Both the position numbers and the translations under genes were made by a program. The notes under the pieces are model-generated. The model was not told where the DNA came from and searched no databases. It worked only from the letters and a program-made list of their open reading frames with translations. From Poronia punctata (taxonomy: Eukaryota; Ascomycota; Sordariomycetes; Xylariales; Xylariaceae), in assembly GCA_022579005.1 (NCBI GenBank), contig MU401461.1, forward strand, positions 124,001 through 188,000: DNA of 64,000 bases, read 5' to 3'. Positions 11,777 through 24,865 of this stretch are shown in pieces. Numbering within the stretch: the first letter of the stretch is position 1; the number at the start of each line of letters is the position of its first letter.

Positions 11777-14700
11777 TCAAGTCCGTGTCCCCTGCACTAT
11801 TTCCATCTTGTGTTGGCATACCGCACACCCTCGCTCGACTCGATCTCGGAGAAGACGAGCGTGTGTAACCTTAGTCCCGACAAATCTGCCACCTTGCGGT
11901 CGACCTGTATCATTTGCCTCGGCCATGGCTGCATCAACCTCTTGTCCCGGGTAGAGCACCTCGAGCAAGTGGCTTAGGTGGAAAACATGCCCACAAGCAA
12001 ACCCGACTAGAGTTTCGACTTCCCATTCCGTAAAAGGCTCATGGCAGTTGGCACAATGTCCCGGCTGCACTTCTTTGACCCCCCGAGTAGCCGGCTGTCC
12101 CGTCTTGCTGTTCTCCTCGGCTGAGTTCACGGCGTGAGACACAGACACTGGGGTACCAGAATCCTGGGTTCGCGGTGTTGCCGCTGGCGAAAAGGTATTT
12201 GCAGCTGCAATCGCAGTTTTGGGTGCATCTTGGACTGCGACGTCTACATGGTGCGGGGAGCGTAACACGACGTCGAACTTGACCCCTTTCCGTTGGCCGT
12301 TTCGAAGCTGGTTTTGCGCCGCCAATACTTCTGACCGCAGGACACGGGCAACGCCTGATGAGATGCTATATTGGATCTCATGTTCTTTCATAATATGCTT
12401 GAGCCCTTCCCGCAGTCCCGGAATCTCCAGACCCCCTGGAATGCGACGGACCAGTGTGATGGGGTTGATAGAAGTCCCGACTTCTTCAAGTAAGCCTCGG
12501 ATAAACCGTGGTTTGTCCATGCTGTACTCCAAGAGATCCTCCCAAAGGTCCGGATCGTCTTGCTCCTTGGCAAACGCGATGGCTTGAGAGACGTCGGCAA
12601 GTCGGTCGATGATTAAATAGAGTGCCCGTTTCATCTGACCCGTCTTGGAGTAGAGATAGACTAATTCTGGGATGTAGTTGGCCGCCTCACACTCCTGCAC
12701 TGCCTTCTCAAACGCGTAGGATGTCGATATCTTCAAAAAGTCCATGAGGAGTTCGCGGTCGTGTGAGACAAAGATGCGGACGACAAGATCAGGAAACTCA
12801 TCGATGAGAGATACCGTCTCGTCCACGGGCTTTTCCCGATACTCTCGCCATAGCCTCGAAAAGTAAAAGTAGAGATAGAGGTCCAAGTTCTTCTCCTCGA
12901 GCTGGGAGACCACCGTCTCGGGGTGTATAAGGCCTCGGGTTGTCTCGTCAACGAGCAGGGTGATGGCTTCCGAAGTCAAATCGGCAAGCTCTTCCCGGCT
13001 CCTACGGGCTGGGCCTGCGTCGGGTACCCGAAGAGCGATAAAGCTCGCCACGTCATCGACCACGGCGTCAGCAAGATGGTTGTCTCTTATAAGTCTCATT
13101 GCCGAGTCGGCATCCTGTAGCTTAATGTAACATTTCAAAGCATCCCGGTGTTTGCCGTTGGCTTCGTGGAGGCGGGCAAGGCTCTCCACAACGATGCGCC
13201 AGTCACGTCCCTTCTCCCCGTCCTCGATGCTGTCCTCGCGGACGTCTCGAAACTTGAGTTGGTTCTCTAGCGCAGTTGAGATGGCCTGGACGTTGAACAG
13301 TTCCAGATCCCAACGATCGAGTAATTCCTTGAAACGAGGTTTGTCTGTACGCAGGTAGTGACCAAGGACGATTTCGTATATCGTTCCAGGGATGGGAGGA
13401 CGCATCGGTTCCGTGGGAATGTATTTGACGATTTCGTCGAACCGCTTGGCGCTTGCGAATGTATACACCCACTTTTCCCATCCATCTGAAGTCCGAATCA
13501 CCATCGATATGACTTCTGCTGCTTTGGCCCAGTTCCCGTCGTCCAGCAATTCCTGAATCCAGAGTTCACCGATCCTCTGCTTCTCCTTCTTGATCGGAGA
13601 GTCCTGTTCTCGTTGCAAGCCAGCGACTGATGACGTATCCTCGAACAGGTCCTCGACAGTTGAAGTTCGATCGGGAGCTGGGGCAATAGACTCAAACTTG
13701 TCAGAACCCGCCAGAACTTCGGGATTCTCGTCGACGAGTTCCCATGCCTCCTGGTATTTCTCGCGCTCCAACAGCCATGTGAGGTGGTCACTCAGGTCCC
13801 TCTGAGTGGCCAATATGCAGTCATAAGGACTATGAACGAAAAGTTTCGAACCCGGCTTGACTAGATTCGGATGGATGGCTTGGAAAGAAGAATTTAACCC
13901 GACTCGCACATCCCTCGCGTTACCACCCGCCTGACTTCTAGATGTCCCATCGTTGCTATTCCGACTCCTTATGCTGGCGCCGGAACTGAAAAGGGAGATT
14001 GGATTGATAGCAACGTTCCACATCTCGTTGCCAAAGCCGGCTAGAGCCTCCAGCGCACCCCTCGACGCGGCTACCGAGGCAGCTTTGCTAGCGGGAAGTA
14101 CGCCTAAATGGTAATCATTCGACGACAAACTCTGATAGTTGCTGACTGGTAGGCTGCCTTTGTCTACCTCGACTTGTGAGACGAGGTCGATGAGTCTGAG
14201 TTCCGGTTGGATCGCATTTTGCCGGTGTTTCCTACCACCGGTCGGTCCACTGCCACTTGAAGTTATCGACGGACTCGCTTTATGACCACGCACTGAGCCG
14301 GTTCTTTGGGCCTTGTCAGCGTCTTCTTGTTCCTCGTCGTCTTCCTTCTCTTCTTCCGGATTACAATAAGCAAGAACCAAAAGCAGATTTTGGGTATATA
14401 AAGAAATGCCAGAAATAATACAATCCATGCGTAATCTATTCGCGCCATTAATATGCGTGGCCCCATGTAGATATAAAAGGGTTGAAGGACTCACATCTTT
14501 GCAATTTCCGCACGAGCTACCAATCTTTTTTGGTCTTCGGCCCTGGTGATATTTTCATTGCCCGCATGGACATGAATGATCCAAATGGTGCCTCCCCAGC
14601 CAACGATAAGCCGTTCCGTGGATTTGTCAAGGGCCTTTGCCTTTTCTTGACGGGCAAGCCTCGCAGTAGCCTGTGATAGAGAGCCTGTCTGAAGTCTTTC

Positions 14701-16014
14701 ATCGGCATCATCGCCACTTATAGCCTGATCATCGATCCACTCTGCCCGTCCTGCCCAGAACCCGGCCATCTCTTCCCACTCGTTTGACTGTGGACGGTCG
14801 ACATGGCCAATGCGTTTCCAGGCATCTTCAGGATCGCCGCTCTCGAGGTGCAGCTTTGTCCGCATAATCTTAATCCCATGCTCGTTTAACCATACCACAT
14901 ATTTGCCAGACAATGACCATTTGATCGTACTGATAGGCCCTTCCCCGGAATGAAGCACGGTATCCTTCCCAGTGTTGGTCCCTAATCCCATACTGCCGAG
15001 CCATCCCGAAGCGGCAGCAGCTGCTGTGCCAACAGTCGTCGATGTACTACGCCCTTGTGGTGCGCCAACTGTCAAGACAAGGTTCCCAGCACGGCCGCCC
15101 GAGACGTAGGTCTTGTCATTCTTGTAATCTGGTGATATAGCCACGGCTTGAACAGGGCGGGCAAAGTTTCGCAATTGGCAATCCTTGAGGTCGACCAGAG
15201 ATTGCACACGGACAAGACCGTCCATTGAAGAAGACGCGATGTGAATGTTGTTTGAAGGTAGGTTAGGTACTTGCGGGAGTTGGGGTGCTTTCCGAGCTTG
15301 CCGAGGAGAGGTTTCGATATGCGTTGACGAAGGGCGACTAGGTGTTTGTGCCATGGCTCTGGCCACGGCCTCCGGTTTAAGAGTAGGAGGCAGAGCGGGT
15401 GGTGGGTTCGGCGAGATAGAAATACTCGTAACGGAGGCATCGTGGGCATGGTACGCGATTAGGGACTCGAACGTGGGAAGCTGGATGACATGCTATATAA
15501 CGGTTAGTTTTCCAGGGAAACGCTACGATATGTCGGGGACTAAGAGAGGCGGGGGAAGTACGATATTGCCCTTATGGGTGCCAACTATCATCTTGTCGCC
15601 AGCAACAAGAAATGCACTTGTCGAATCGCCATTCCTATAGACAGGGCCTAAATGTTGTGTTAGGCGAGCATACTTGAGCTTCGGCTCATCATCTTCCTCT
15701 TCATCTTCATCGTCATCGTCATCCTCGTCGTCCTCATCGTCCGAATCCCCTTCGTCCTCGTCCTCGTCCTCGTCTTCTTCGTCTTCATCTTCATCTTCGT
15801 CTACAACCTCTTCCTCTTCGGTCTTCGTCTCTTGCTCCGTGTTGTGATCTTTAGCGTCGTCACTCGTAGCGGTGTCTGCCTCGTGTGTTGGGCTGACCTT
15901 GGTGCCACTGGCAACCCTACTGGGGCTACGCTCGTCTGATGGTTCAGGTTGCGATGTCACGTCTGCCGAATCCAGGGGCTGGCTATTGCCCATGCTGGGC
16001 TTTGCCTCTGTCAT
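11777..16014 (-). CDS. vps41: Vps41, HOPS tethering complex subunit
   Basis: Three exons (15562-16014, 14495-15492, 11777-14435) encode about 1369 aa. The introns are 69 bp and 59 bp with good donors. The second junction restores the reading KILRMDCIISGISLY. Vps41 is a subunit of the HOPS complex, which tethers membranes for fusion at the vacuole and late endosome. Residues 66-110 are an almost pure Asp/Glu run, followed by the N-terminal beta-propeller (KYARLTQHLGPVYRNGDS, then repeats to about residue 480). A long alpha-solenoid clathrin-heavy-chain-like repeat follows. The protein ends in a RING-type zinc finger (HCANCHEPF, CGHVFHLSHLLE, GCAVCQHK). It is divergent with apc1 across about 620 bp. 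The family call is firm; exon borders were set by eye. Confidence 0.93.
15680..15820 (-). repeat. GAT/GAA-rich low-complexity tract coding the acidic run of Vps41
   Basis: Trinucleotide-like GAC/GAG/GAT/GAA repeats encode about 45 consecutive, mostly acidic residues (Vps41 residues 66-110). The tract probably varies in length between strains. Confidence 0.8.
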
Positions 16015-16635
16015 GACGAGTGCAGGTGGTGGTTACCACGAGTTTGCAGCATACTGTTGCGAAGCGCCGTCAAAGATGCACTTCTTAGCTAGATCGGTCG
16101 ACACGCGCTTCACATGGCCAAAACAGACCATCAGGCTGAAGTTATGGTGAACTAGAGTCTCGGTCTCATTGGAGAGGCACCTCGGCGGAAGCGCTACGTC
16201 AGACCTTGTTGTACTTGAACGTTTTGGGCAAGCACAAGGCTAATTATGCAGGGTACCACCTACTGCAGGGTAGGTACAGTAGGTAGTAGGCAGTAGAAGA
16301 TACATACACAGTACATATTGGTGAAGACAGCCGCAGGCTCACACTGTATTCTTAGGCTTTGGTTGTTGTTAGCGGGTAACCAATCGAGGCAGGCATGAGC
16401 AACTGGGAAGCCTCGATGCTATTACACAAATCGATAGTCTCGTCTCAACATATTGATCAGACGTGACACCTACTCGTACACCCATTATTTGGTTGAGCTG
16501 CAATCAAGTAAATTGCATGTTGCGGTGTTTCTAGGTTAGGACGTTTCGATTTCTTAGATCGCCGACTTGGCATGTCTTTTTGACCTGCAGCATAAAGAAC
16601 CCTTCCCAAATTCCAATGGATTCAGTCAAGTCAAC
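16015..16635. promoter_or_regulatory. Shared divergent promoter region of vps41 and apc1
   Basis: About 620 bp separate the two start codons. GTAGGTA-type repeats lie at 16253-16290. No clear TATA box is visible. A possible acceptor (cctgcag near 16590) leaves open a short upstream apc1 exon. Confidence 0.4.
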
Positions 16636-19600
16636 ATGGCTTCGGTGACATCCCTTGGGCTGCACCAACCCACCGCCCTTGAGTATGCCATCCAGGAACA
16701 ACTCTTACCAGAAAACCCCCCACCATCGTCTTACGAATGGGAGATCACCATTGATCACACAGATGACGGAGACGCCGAGGATGAACTATTAGTGACAAAA
16801 GATACCGTCATCTGGTCCAGGGGCTGCATCTTTCGCAAATGTTACGGCTTCAAGCTCGAGAAGGAGCCGATCACCCAGGCCCTCCTCACATATTTCCCTC
16901 TATCTGAGCACGATGTGAATGCCTTCGTGGGCCACTCAAAAAGCCGTCGTCGGAGCGAGCAGGCACTGTCGAGGGCTTTAGTCGTGTTTCTCAAAACCCA
17001 AGCTCACATTTATTTCCTCGATGGCGCAAGCCATGTCGTTCATATGCCTTTTGAGGTAGAGTCGGCCTGCGCTGCGCCACAAGGGGTCATAATACAGCGC
17101 AAGTATCGAGCCGAGCCTTCTCTCACTGCCAGTGTCAAATTCCCTCGCGTCCCTCCCAACTCGTTCCTTACCAATCAGCTTTCTCCAGTGTCCATACGGG
17201 CCTCACAGCAGTCGACCTTTAGTGTTGAGGGCTTAGGTAATCCGAGAGCATTGCCACTGAGGCTCGGGAACCAGCCGGACAACCTGTGGGAGGTGCCAGA
17301 TGACAAGACTGACTCTCATTGGCCTCGTCTCGTCATATTGACCGATCCCCTGCTCGACCTAGGCTTGGTCGTCACCCAACCAGATCAGTCTAGCAAGGGG
17401 AAAAGCCGGAGACAATCTGATAAATCACCACGTTTTCTCGACCGGGCAGAAGAGATCATTCATGTCGAAGAGGTCATTCGCAGTGACGAAATTGTTGCAA
17501 GCCGAGATGACAAAATTATCCTTGCCGTCACAGCCAACAGGGAAGCATCTGCGTATACGATTTGGAGGCTCTCCTATATCCAGAATCCCGACCCTTTCAT
17601 ATCTTCCCGCAATACGAAAAGGGGGAAATCCGGGCCTCGGCGCAGTTCTATGCAACCCGGCCTTCCTAGTGGTGCTACAACGCCATTACAACCTAATTTC
17701 AAGGAGAGTTTTGGTGCACCGCTCCCTGGGAAGAGGCCGAGAAAGAGCGAAAAGGCGGAGAAGAACGACAGGGCTCTAGAGAAGCTGGAATCTTCGCTAG
17801 GTCTAGACAAGGAAGCTGGCGTGACCCGTCGTACATCCCGTCGAGTAAGCTCGATGCTGGCCAGGGCCGACTTGTCAGCATCTCAGGATAGAGCCGGGTT
17901 TGTCGACCAGCCGCAGGTCCCAAACAATCCCAACGGTAGAAGAGAGACATCATATGGCAACCAACGGAATCGGATGAGCGGGGTTTTCGCCGGCCCTAAT
18001 GTGAGTGCTAGTTTCACTCATGGGGCTTCTTCGCTCGGGAACTTCTTGGAGGCCCCCGTAGATACGCTGCTAGAGGAACTACGGGCAGGTGGTGACTTTG
18101 AGGGTTTCCATAACATGGGGCTCGATGACCACGACTTTGATGGTCTAGCACAGGAAATGCTCTTCACAAAAATCCATAGCATACCGATGGATAACAGCAA
18201 CGTCCGTTATTCTCTCTCAAAACAACCAGCCCGGAAGCAATCCAAAGTATTCTGTGTCACGGGGCCTCCTGTCACGGTTGATGGCTTGGTCCGACAGCAG
18301 ATCCTAGTCGGTATACAAGACCCGATGGAAAAGCGGCTTCAACTCCTCACATTGCATTTACAATTGAAGGTGCCGCATTCTTCAAGCCCGAATGAATCTG
18401 ATAAGCCAGGCTTCACATTTGGCCAACTTAAAAAGGCACAAAATGTCATCGATTCCTGCAAGCTCGTCGACGGCGAGATCTCCATGATAATGATGCTTTC
18501 GGAAGCCAGCAACGGACAGCGGCAATTGAGTGTACAGGCACCTTGGAGCCCTTTCGCACCCATAGAACTCCCGGCTAAGTTGTCGCTTGCAAACCTGCGG
18601 ACGCTTGCGTATCGCGGTAGTCTGGTGAATAGAGAGATAGGTCTTAGGAGATCGATCACGCCGGCCAAGACGGAAATTGCAGGCATGAGGCACTCAAAGC
18701 TACGCGGAATTGTCGATGTCGTAGACAGAGACAACATGCAGCTGCACCAAATTAGAATACAGCTTGAACCAGCGTCTTCCCAGGTTCGCAAGGTCCTGAA
18801 TATTCTTCGCTCTATCCTACCATCGCCGTTTACAGATCATTTGATTGCTGGTTGGTGGGATATTATTGCTTGGCTCCGTGAACAAGACGAAGAAGCCGAC
18901 GATGTTGAATGGTCAGCCATTGTTATCCAGATCCTTATGCTCTACATCGCACTGGGAGTCCAGATCAACGTGGATGGTTCCAAATCGCCCAGGAAGAGAT
19001 CGCGAAGCTTCCTCCGGTCTAGTAGTGGGGCACGGATCGATCTGGCTGATTGGGATGCTATGGGCAAGGACGAAACGCCGGGGTCCCTCACTCACCCGTG
19101 TTGGATGGAGACACAGGCGTGGCAGTGGATGATGGAAGAAGACGATTCGGCCTTACCCCTATTTCACTCCAGTACCAACCCAAGCGAGAGTGATTTTCTT
19201 GGGTCACAAGCGAAGAAAGCTGCAGCTTATATGACGTCGCACCGCCCAAACAGCGGCAGCGGCCCACACGAATATCTACCAACTGCTACGTCGGTGGAAA
19301 AACGAAGTCGATTCAGTCTTGCCCAAGACATCTTCATGGCACTGCACCTTTTCTTGGAAGAGCAAAAGCTTAATATCACAGCGCCGCGCGCTCATTCTCC
19401 TAGCTTGGTCGACTTGCAAGCTCTGTTATTCCAGATTGCCAGGTGGATGGGGTGGTCTCAATGGACACAGACATATGAACTAGAACTACCGTTCGACTGG
19501 CCTGATCAGTCGGATGAAGCAGAACCATCCACAACTGCCGCACTCCCGCCTGCACCCCCTTATTGGAGTGTCCTGGAATGGATTCGGATACGACTAGCCA

Positions 19601-22540
19601 AGGACGGGAAGTCGGAGATGGATACACCTACCACGGTCGCAACTCTAGGGCCGTCACATCTCCCTCGCATATGGATGTTTATTCGTTTATTTCAGCATGA
19701 CGGGCTCGATAAGCAATCGCCCGCCTCTTTCGTGGAAGCAATGTATAGAAGCGGTATCGCCGGCGCCGTACTAGAATCATTACCTGAGGCTTTATTAGTT
19801 CCCCTCCGCGATGCAATTACCCAATGTCAATCGAGTCCGCCGGTGGGTTGGTCTGCCGGGCTACTGGAGTTGGTCAACAGGGCAGATGTTGGTTCGGTAT
19901 TGTCACCGGTGGCTTCTCATCGTAACTATTCCACCAACGTACTGGTAAGAGTTTCTATCCAAACAATGCATGTTGTGCAACGACTAACATTACCGCTAGG
20001 CCCCGACCCACAATGCTTCGTGGGACTTTAGTTCTCTTTGTTCCAATGTGATGGAATTCAACGACAGCCCAACTGACGATGTTGCGGAAAGCGACAAACA
20101 GGCGGTCATTAGAGCCATATTCAAAGAAGACCGCCGTCTCGACGAGACCAAGGCCATGCTAAACACGACGAAGCCTCGGTCAGTGAGGTTAGATGCGCTC
20201 CCAGAGTGGAGTGAGCCCCTTTACCTAGAGAAGCAGAAGGAGCTGGTTACGAGACTTGCTACCAATACCTTGTCAATACCGGCCGGCAAGGGGCTTATGA
20301 ATTACGGGCTCAGATTTCCGCTCCTGACGCAGAAATTCCACATACATGGCTTTGTTTTAAACTGCACCGTCAGACCCCAAAACGTCACCGTTGGCGTTGA
20401 TAAGTCCCTCTTCACCGAGGACAAGATTGCCTGGGCTTTCTTCCACTCTGGTGTGGCTGCTGGCCTTTCTATTTCTCGCGAGGCCAAAGGGATAGATACA
20501 TCGTGGATACTGTACAACAAGCCGGGAAATGATCTGAACAACCGTCATGCCGGCTTTCTATTAGCACTTGGACTCAACGGACATCTCAAAGACGTGGCCA
20601 AATGGGTGGCCTTTAAATATCTGACGCCGAAACATACCATGACTTCCATCGGGCTGCTCCTAGGTCTGGCGGCATCTTACATAGGGACCATGGACTCACT
20701 TATCACTCGTCTACTCTCTGTACACGTCACGCGGATGCTACCGAGGGGCGCTGCCGAGCTTAATCTCTCCCCACTGACACAGACGACGGGGATCATGGGT
20801 ATTGGCTTGCTATATTGCAACACGCAGCATCGACGCATGAGTGAGATCATGATGTCGGAAATTGAACACGTCGAAACCGACGACGACGATGAACCTCTCC
20901 GAACCGAGTGCTACAGACTTGCGGCCGGCTTTGCGCTTGGGTTCATCAACCTCGGCAAGGGGACAGACCTAAAGGGGCTCCACGATATGCGCATCACTGA
21001 GAAATTACTCACTCTCGCCTCGGCTGCGAAGAAGGTGGAACATGTCCACATCCTCGACCGATCAAGTGCTGCCGCAGTTATGGCTATAACTCTGATTTAT
21101 ATGAAGTCGGGAGACCACATAGTGGCACGGAAGATCGACGTACCGGATGCCGATCTACAATTTGATTATATACGGCCCGATATCCTCTTGCTGCGCACCG
21201 TCGCCAAGCACTTGATATTATGGTCCCAGATAGAGCCCAGTCACGAGTGGATACGCAAGAACCTCCCTCGGCGTTATCATGACCGTATGCTAATACCGTC
21301 TACCGAGTCATTCAACGACCCGTGCCATGGCCCGCTCAATTCGACTCACCTCCCCTTTCTCACCATCCTCGCCGGCTTGTGTTTCTCGTTAGCTCTGCGC
21401 TATGCCGGCTCCAGCAACACGGCAGTCAGAGACCTGCTGTTGTCGTATCTCCAGCGGTTCTATGCGCAATGTCGTAATGTCAGCCCTCGCGCCAGCTTCG
21501 ACGAGAGATGTGTCCAGGTGACGGCTCGTATGGCGCTTGATGTGGCAGCAATATCTTGTGCCATCGTTATGGCGGGCACGTGTGATATCAAAGTACTCCG
21601 TATCTTGCGATCTCTGCACGGACGCAGCGACGAGGAGACGTCGTACGGTTCACACATGGCTACTCATATGGCCATTGGTGTCCTATCACTCGGGTGTGGC
21701 ACGCAGACCTTTGGCACATCCGACCTAGCTATCGCTTCTCTTCTGGTTGCCTTTTACCCCGTCTTTCCCGATAGTGTGCAGGATAACAAGAGCCATCTCC
21801 AAGCCTTCCGCCACTTCTGGGTACTGGCTACCGACCCGCGATGTTTGGTTACCAAGGACGTGGCAACAAACGCTCCCATTAGCGTGCCCATATCGATACA
21901 GCTTAAGGATGCGCCGAAATCCTCAGATAAGGAGAATGTCGAGGTTCGAGTAACTCCCTGTCTTCTGCCCCCGTTAGCAGATGTAGCCAGTATCCGCACG
22001 ACATCGACAGACTTTTGGAATGTGGAATTGGACTTCAATGTCCATCCGGAATACGTCGAGTCGTTCAAACACAGCCAAACACTACTACTACGCCGACGAC
22101 CTGTTAGTGACAGCCAGTTCGCCGCGACCATCATGGCCCTCGGTCGTGACGACAACAATTCAACAGCCAAGCCTGCCGAGAATGCGACCCGGCCCCTTGA
22201 GTGGTTATTTAGTGAAGTTCCCGCTTTGCAGAAGCTGACGCATGCCGAACGCGGCTTGGTGCTCGACCGCAGTGTCGGTGGCCCAGACGTCGGCGATGCT
22301 GCGGGAACAGTGGTCGATGCTCGACTCATGCTCGAAGAGAGCGTCAATAATGGTAGCAGGGTGGACATGATGGGATTGAAAGGCTTGTTCGAATGGGCCG
22401 AATGGAGATCTCAAAAGGCTCAGGAACAAGAAAAACAGGACGAGAAAACAAACCAAAGCACCTGGTCTAGAGAGGGATGGCTGAGGGAAAGTGTCATCGA
22501 AGGCTTAAAAGGCCGCGTTTGGCTTGTCGGTAAGGAGTAA
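16636..22540 (+). CDS. apc1: Anaphase-promoting complex subunit 1 (APC1/BimE)
   Basis: Two exons, 16636-19944 and 20000-22540, are joined across a 55-bp intron (GTAAGA donor, GACTAAC branch) and encode 1949 aa. APC1 is the largest scaffold of the anaphase-promoting complex, the nuclear ubiquitin ligase that targets cyclin B and securin. Supporting segments are MASVTSLGLHQPTALEYAIQ at the N-terminus and the region spanning the intron (THNASWDFSSLCSNVMEFND). The C-terminal half has alpha-helical proteasome/cyclosome-type repeats (NNRHAGFLLALGLNGHLKDV, TSIGLLLGLAASYIGTMDS). The middle, about residues 270-480, is Ser/Arg-rich and probably phosphorylated. The stop-free frame extends upstream only to a TTG, so the ATG at 16636 was used. 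The A. nidulans orthologue is bimE. Confidence 0.93.
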
Positions 22541-23075
22541 GTGAGTAAAAAGGAGTTCTAAGCTAGGTACCTATGGAGGTTGGCATTAAGTATACTGGAA
22601 TACATATGATGATGTTCTTTAATTTTATTGACTTTATGATTGTGACCGTGTGTCTATTGTATGATGTGAATGAAGTATCACACGAATTGCAGTATTCTAT
22701 ATAGTTTAGACAATACGACAGCGGATTTGTTTAGTTTAACTTATCGTGCAATTATCATTATGAGTTCTGGCTACCGTATCTCGAGTTGGCATGCTTGCTT
22801 CCTACCTACCTCCTCGAAACCCATAGAGACGCCCTCGTAACCTGTACATATCATCCATCCATCCATCCATGTCCGGTGGTTAGAACCGGAACCAAACAAC
22901 ATCATAAAATCGTCGCCCTGGTCAAGAAAACGCCTGAGTCCTTGACGCCATTTGTCCTTCTCGCCGTCCAAATCAAATACACTGGGATAAGGACTGGCTC
23001 GGGAGAATACAGGATAATTAATTCCGCTCCCCTTGTCCCTGCCCCGCAATCTCATCCCGATTTCCTTTTTTTCAT
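22541..23075. other. Convergent 3' intergenic region
   Basis: This region lies between the apc1 and exonuclease stops. It holds an ATCC repeat (22854-22869) and no gene. Confidence 0.5.
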
Positions 23076-24470
23076 TTACAACTCAATCAACAATTCCTCT
23101 TCTTCTTCCTCTTCCACGACCTGAACCTGAACCTGAACCTGAACCTGAACCTGAGCCTCCTCATCCACGACAACCCCAATTTTACTCTTCTTCTCCTTTT
23201 CTTTTTCCTCTTCCTCTTCTTTCTTTTTCTTCTCCTCGGCCTCCTTCTTCCTCTCCTCCTCCCTCTCCTTCCTCTCCTCCTCAAACCTCTTCCTCGCATC
23301 CTTTCCCCAAGCCACCAGTTCCGCCTTTCGAACAAGACAATAAATCACCAACTCCCTAGTCGCCAGCGCGTCCTCTAACGGATCATGCGGCGCCCCCTTG
23401 CGCTGGACGTCGAACCCCATGATTTCCTTGCAGGCCGTTTTGAGACTCCACTGGCGGGGGAAATACTCTACCTCAATCCCAAATGCCGCCTCGGCAGTCA
23501 GGACGAGAGTGTCGATTGCGCGGGGGGGACAGGCGATGCGGAGGATCTTCAGATCGTTATGCAGAGCGTGGCCTATGAGGATTGTTTGGTCGTCTGCGAT
23601 TCCAAAGATCTTTGCGCGGGCCTCGGGCCATCCGTCGCGAAAGACGGTTTGAGTCTTGTCGCGCTTTGCTTCGCGGAGGACGTCGGGTGTTATTCCCGTT
23701 ACGCGCACGCGCCAGTCCTTGACTTTTTCGGTGGGTTGCACGAGGGCGTCGATGATGGGTTTACCGGTTGAGAAGTCGACGACGGAGAGGCGGACTAGGT
23801 CGACGGTTTTTTTGTGCGTTTCGACCATTTCGCAGTCTATTACCAACGCGGTGTATTTTTCCTTCTTCTTGTTGTTGTTTTTGGGAGAAGGAGAAGGAGA
23901 AGGGAGGGGAAGGGGTGTATCGCGAGCATCGTACCCCGGGTTTGGGATATTCCCGGCACGTAAAACTTCCTGCCAGGTCATCTGATGGTTGAGTTTGGCC
24001 AATCCCCGTCGTCTCTCGTCCATGGTGTTGGCGGACAAGATATCTTGCGCGGCTTGTGATAATGTCGGAGATGCCCAGGGGTAGTTGTACTGGGGACGGT
24101 TCAGGAGTGATTTCTCCGCGTCCATCTCTCCCCCTTCCCCCTTCCCCCAGTAGTGGTGGGAGAAATGAGGATATTGGGTTGTAGAAGGCATGGGCTGGAC
24201 GTTTGCGTTTTCTACGTCTGCCTCTGTCTCTACCTCGATTTCTCTTATGTGCTTTATGCCGTATTTCTTGTGGTTGGTAAGAGCGGCGGGCTTGTTAAAG
24301 AGTAGATGGCAGTCATAGCAGATGATGTTGCTCATGTGTCCGGCGCCTGTGCCGTGGCTGATGAGCTTGTGTTTGGCATCGTAGGTTTTCCGACAGTCGG
24401 TGCAGTCCCAGGATTTGAAAGGGTTGTTGTTATTGTTGTTTGGGGTCGTTGATGTTGTTATTGTTGACAT
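23076..24470 (-). CDS. REXO/ISG20-type DEDDh 3'-5' exonuclease with C2H2 fingers
   Basis: The ATG at 24470 gives 464 aa; the longer frame starts only at TTG, although an ATG at 24677 is also in frame. Two N-terminal C2H2-like zinc fingers (CTDCRKTYDAKHKLISH and CYDCHLLFNKPAALTNHKK) are followed by an exonuclease domain at about residues 215-385. The DEDDh motifs are visible: Exo I ALVIDCEM (D-x-E), Exo II HALHNDLKIL, Exo III PHDPLEDALATREL. These enzymes trim 3' ends of structured RNAs (rRNA, snRNA, tRNA) in the nucleus or nucleolus; Rex4/Rex3/ISG20 are the nearest named groups. I cannot tell which one. The C-terminal 80 residues are Glu/Lys-rich coiled coil plus a Gln-Val repeat. Confidence 0.82.
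   Translation of the reverse strand: MSTITTSTTPNNNNNNPFKSWDCTDCRKTYDAKHKLISHGTGAGHMSNIICYDCHLLFNKPAALTNHKKYGIKHIREIEVETEADVENANVQPMPSTTQYPHFSHHYWGKGEGGEMDAEKSLLNRPQYNYPWASPTLSQAAQDILSANTMDERRRGLAKLNHQMTWQEVLRAGNIPNPGYDARDTPLPLPSPSPSPKNNNKKKEKYTALVIDCEMVETHKKTVDLVRLSVVDFSTGKPIIDALVQPTEKVKDWRVRVTGITPDVLREAKRDKTQTVFRDGWPEARAKIFGIADDQTILIGHALHNDLKILRIACPPRAIDTLVLTAEAAFGIEVEYFPRQWSLKTACKEIMGFDVQRKGAPHDPLEDALATRELVIYCLVRKAELVAWGKDARKRFEEERKEREEERKKEAEEKKKKEEEEEKEKEKKSKIGVVVDEEAQVQVQVQVQVQVVEEEEEEELLIEL
23119..23157 (-). repeat. Hexanucleotide repeat coding (Gln-Val)n in the exonuclease tail
   Basis: The + strand shows tandem CTGAAC units that encode alternating Gln and Val near the C-terminus. Length variation here would keep the frame. 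Confidence 0.75.
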
Positions 24471-24817
24471 CGTGTTGTGCTTATCCTTATCCTCCGGTGT
24501 GCTTTTGTAGGCTTGACTCGGAGTTGTAAAGGATGAGATGCAAGTTTTACTTCCTGTGCTTGATAACAATATCAGGGAAGCGGGATTTCTGTTTGTTCTT
24601 TCAGCAGAAATGATTGATCTCCTCTTAACCCAGAATCGTATCTGGTGAGATTTATAAAGAGGAAAAGAAACTGGCATAAGGTTGCTGGGAACGTGCAAAT
24701 GTATAAAAGGTGTGGTCGTAAGCCGTTAATTGATTGATTGTGTTTGGGCAGTAAATGCGGCATGTACTGTACTTGGTACATGCACAATGGAGCGTACAGC
24801 AATGCTACTTGAATGTA
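24471..24817. promoter_or_regulatory. Upstream region of the exonuclease gene
   Basis: About 350 bp lie between the exonuclease start and the left end of the TIR transposon. No distinct motif is seen; the transposon thus sits just upstream of this gene. Confidence 0.4.
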
Positions 24818-24865
24818 CATTACCGTGTGGCACCCTCTGTATAAGACGATCACAGTGATGATCTC
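24818..24865 (+). repeat. Left terminal inverted repeat of the TIR element
   Basis: It begins cattaccgtgtggcaccct and is followed by gacgatcacagtgatgatc. It pairs with 32472-32519. Confidence 0.75.

Noticed and set aside
16567..16635. Upstream extension of apc1 by 23 codons
   Set aside because: It starts at TTG; the first ATG at 16636 was used, though an upstream exon remains possible.
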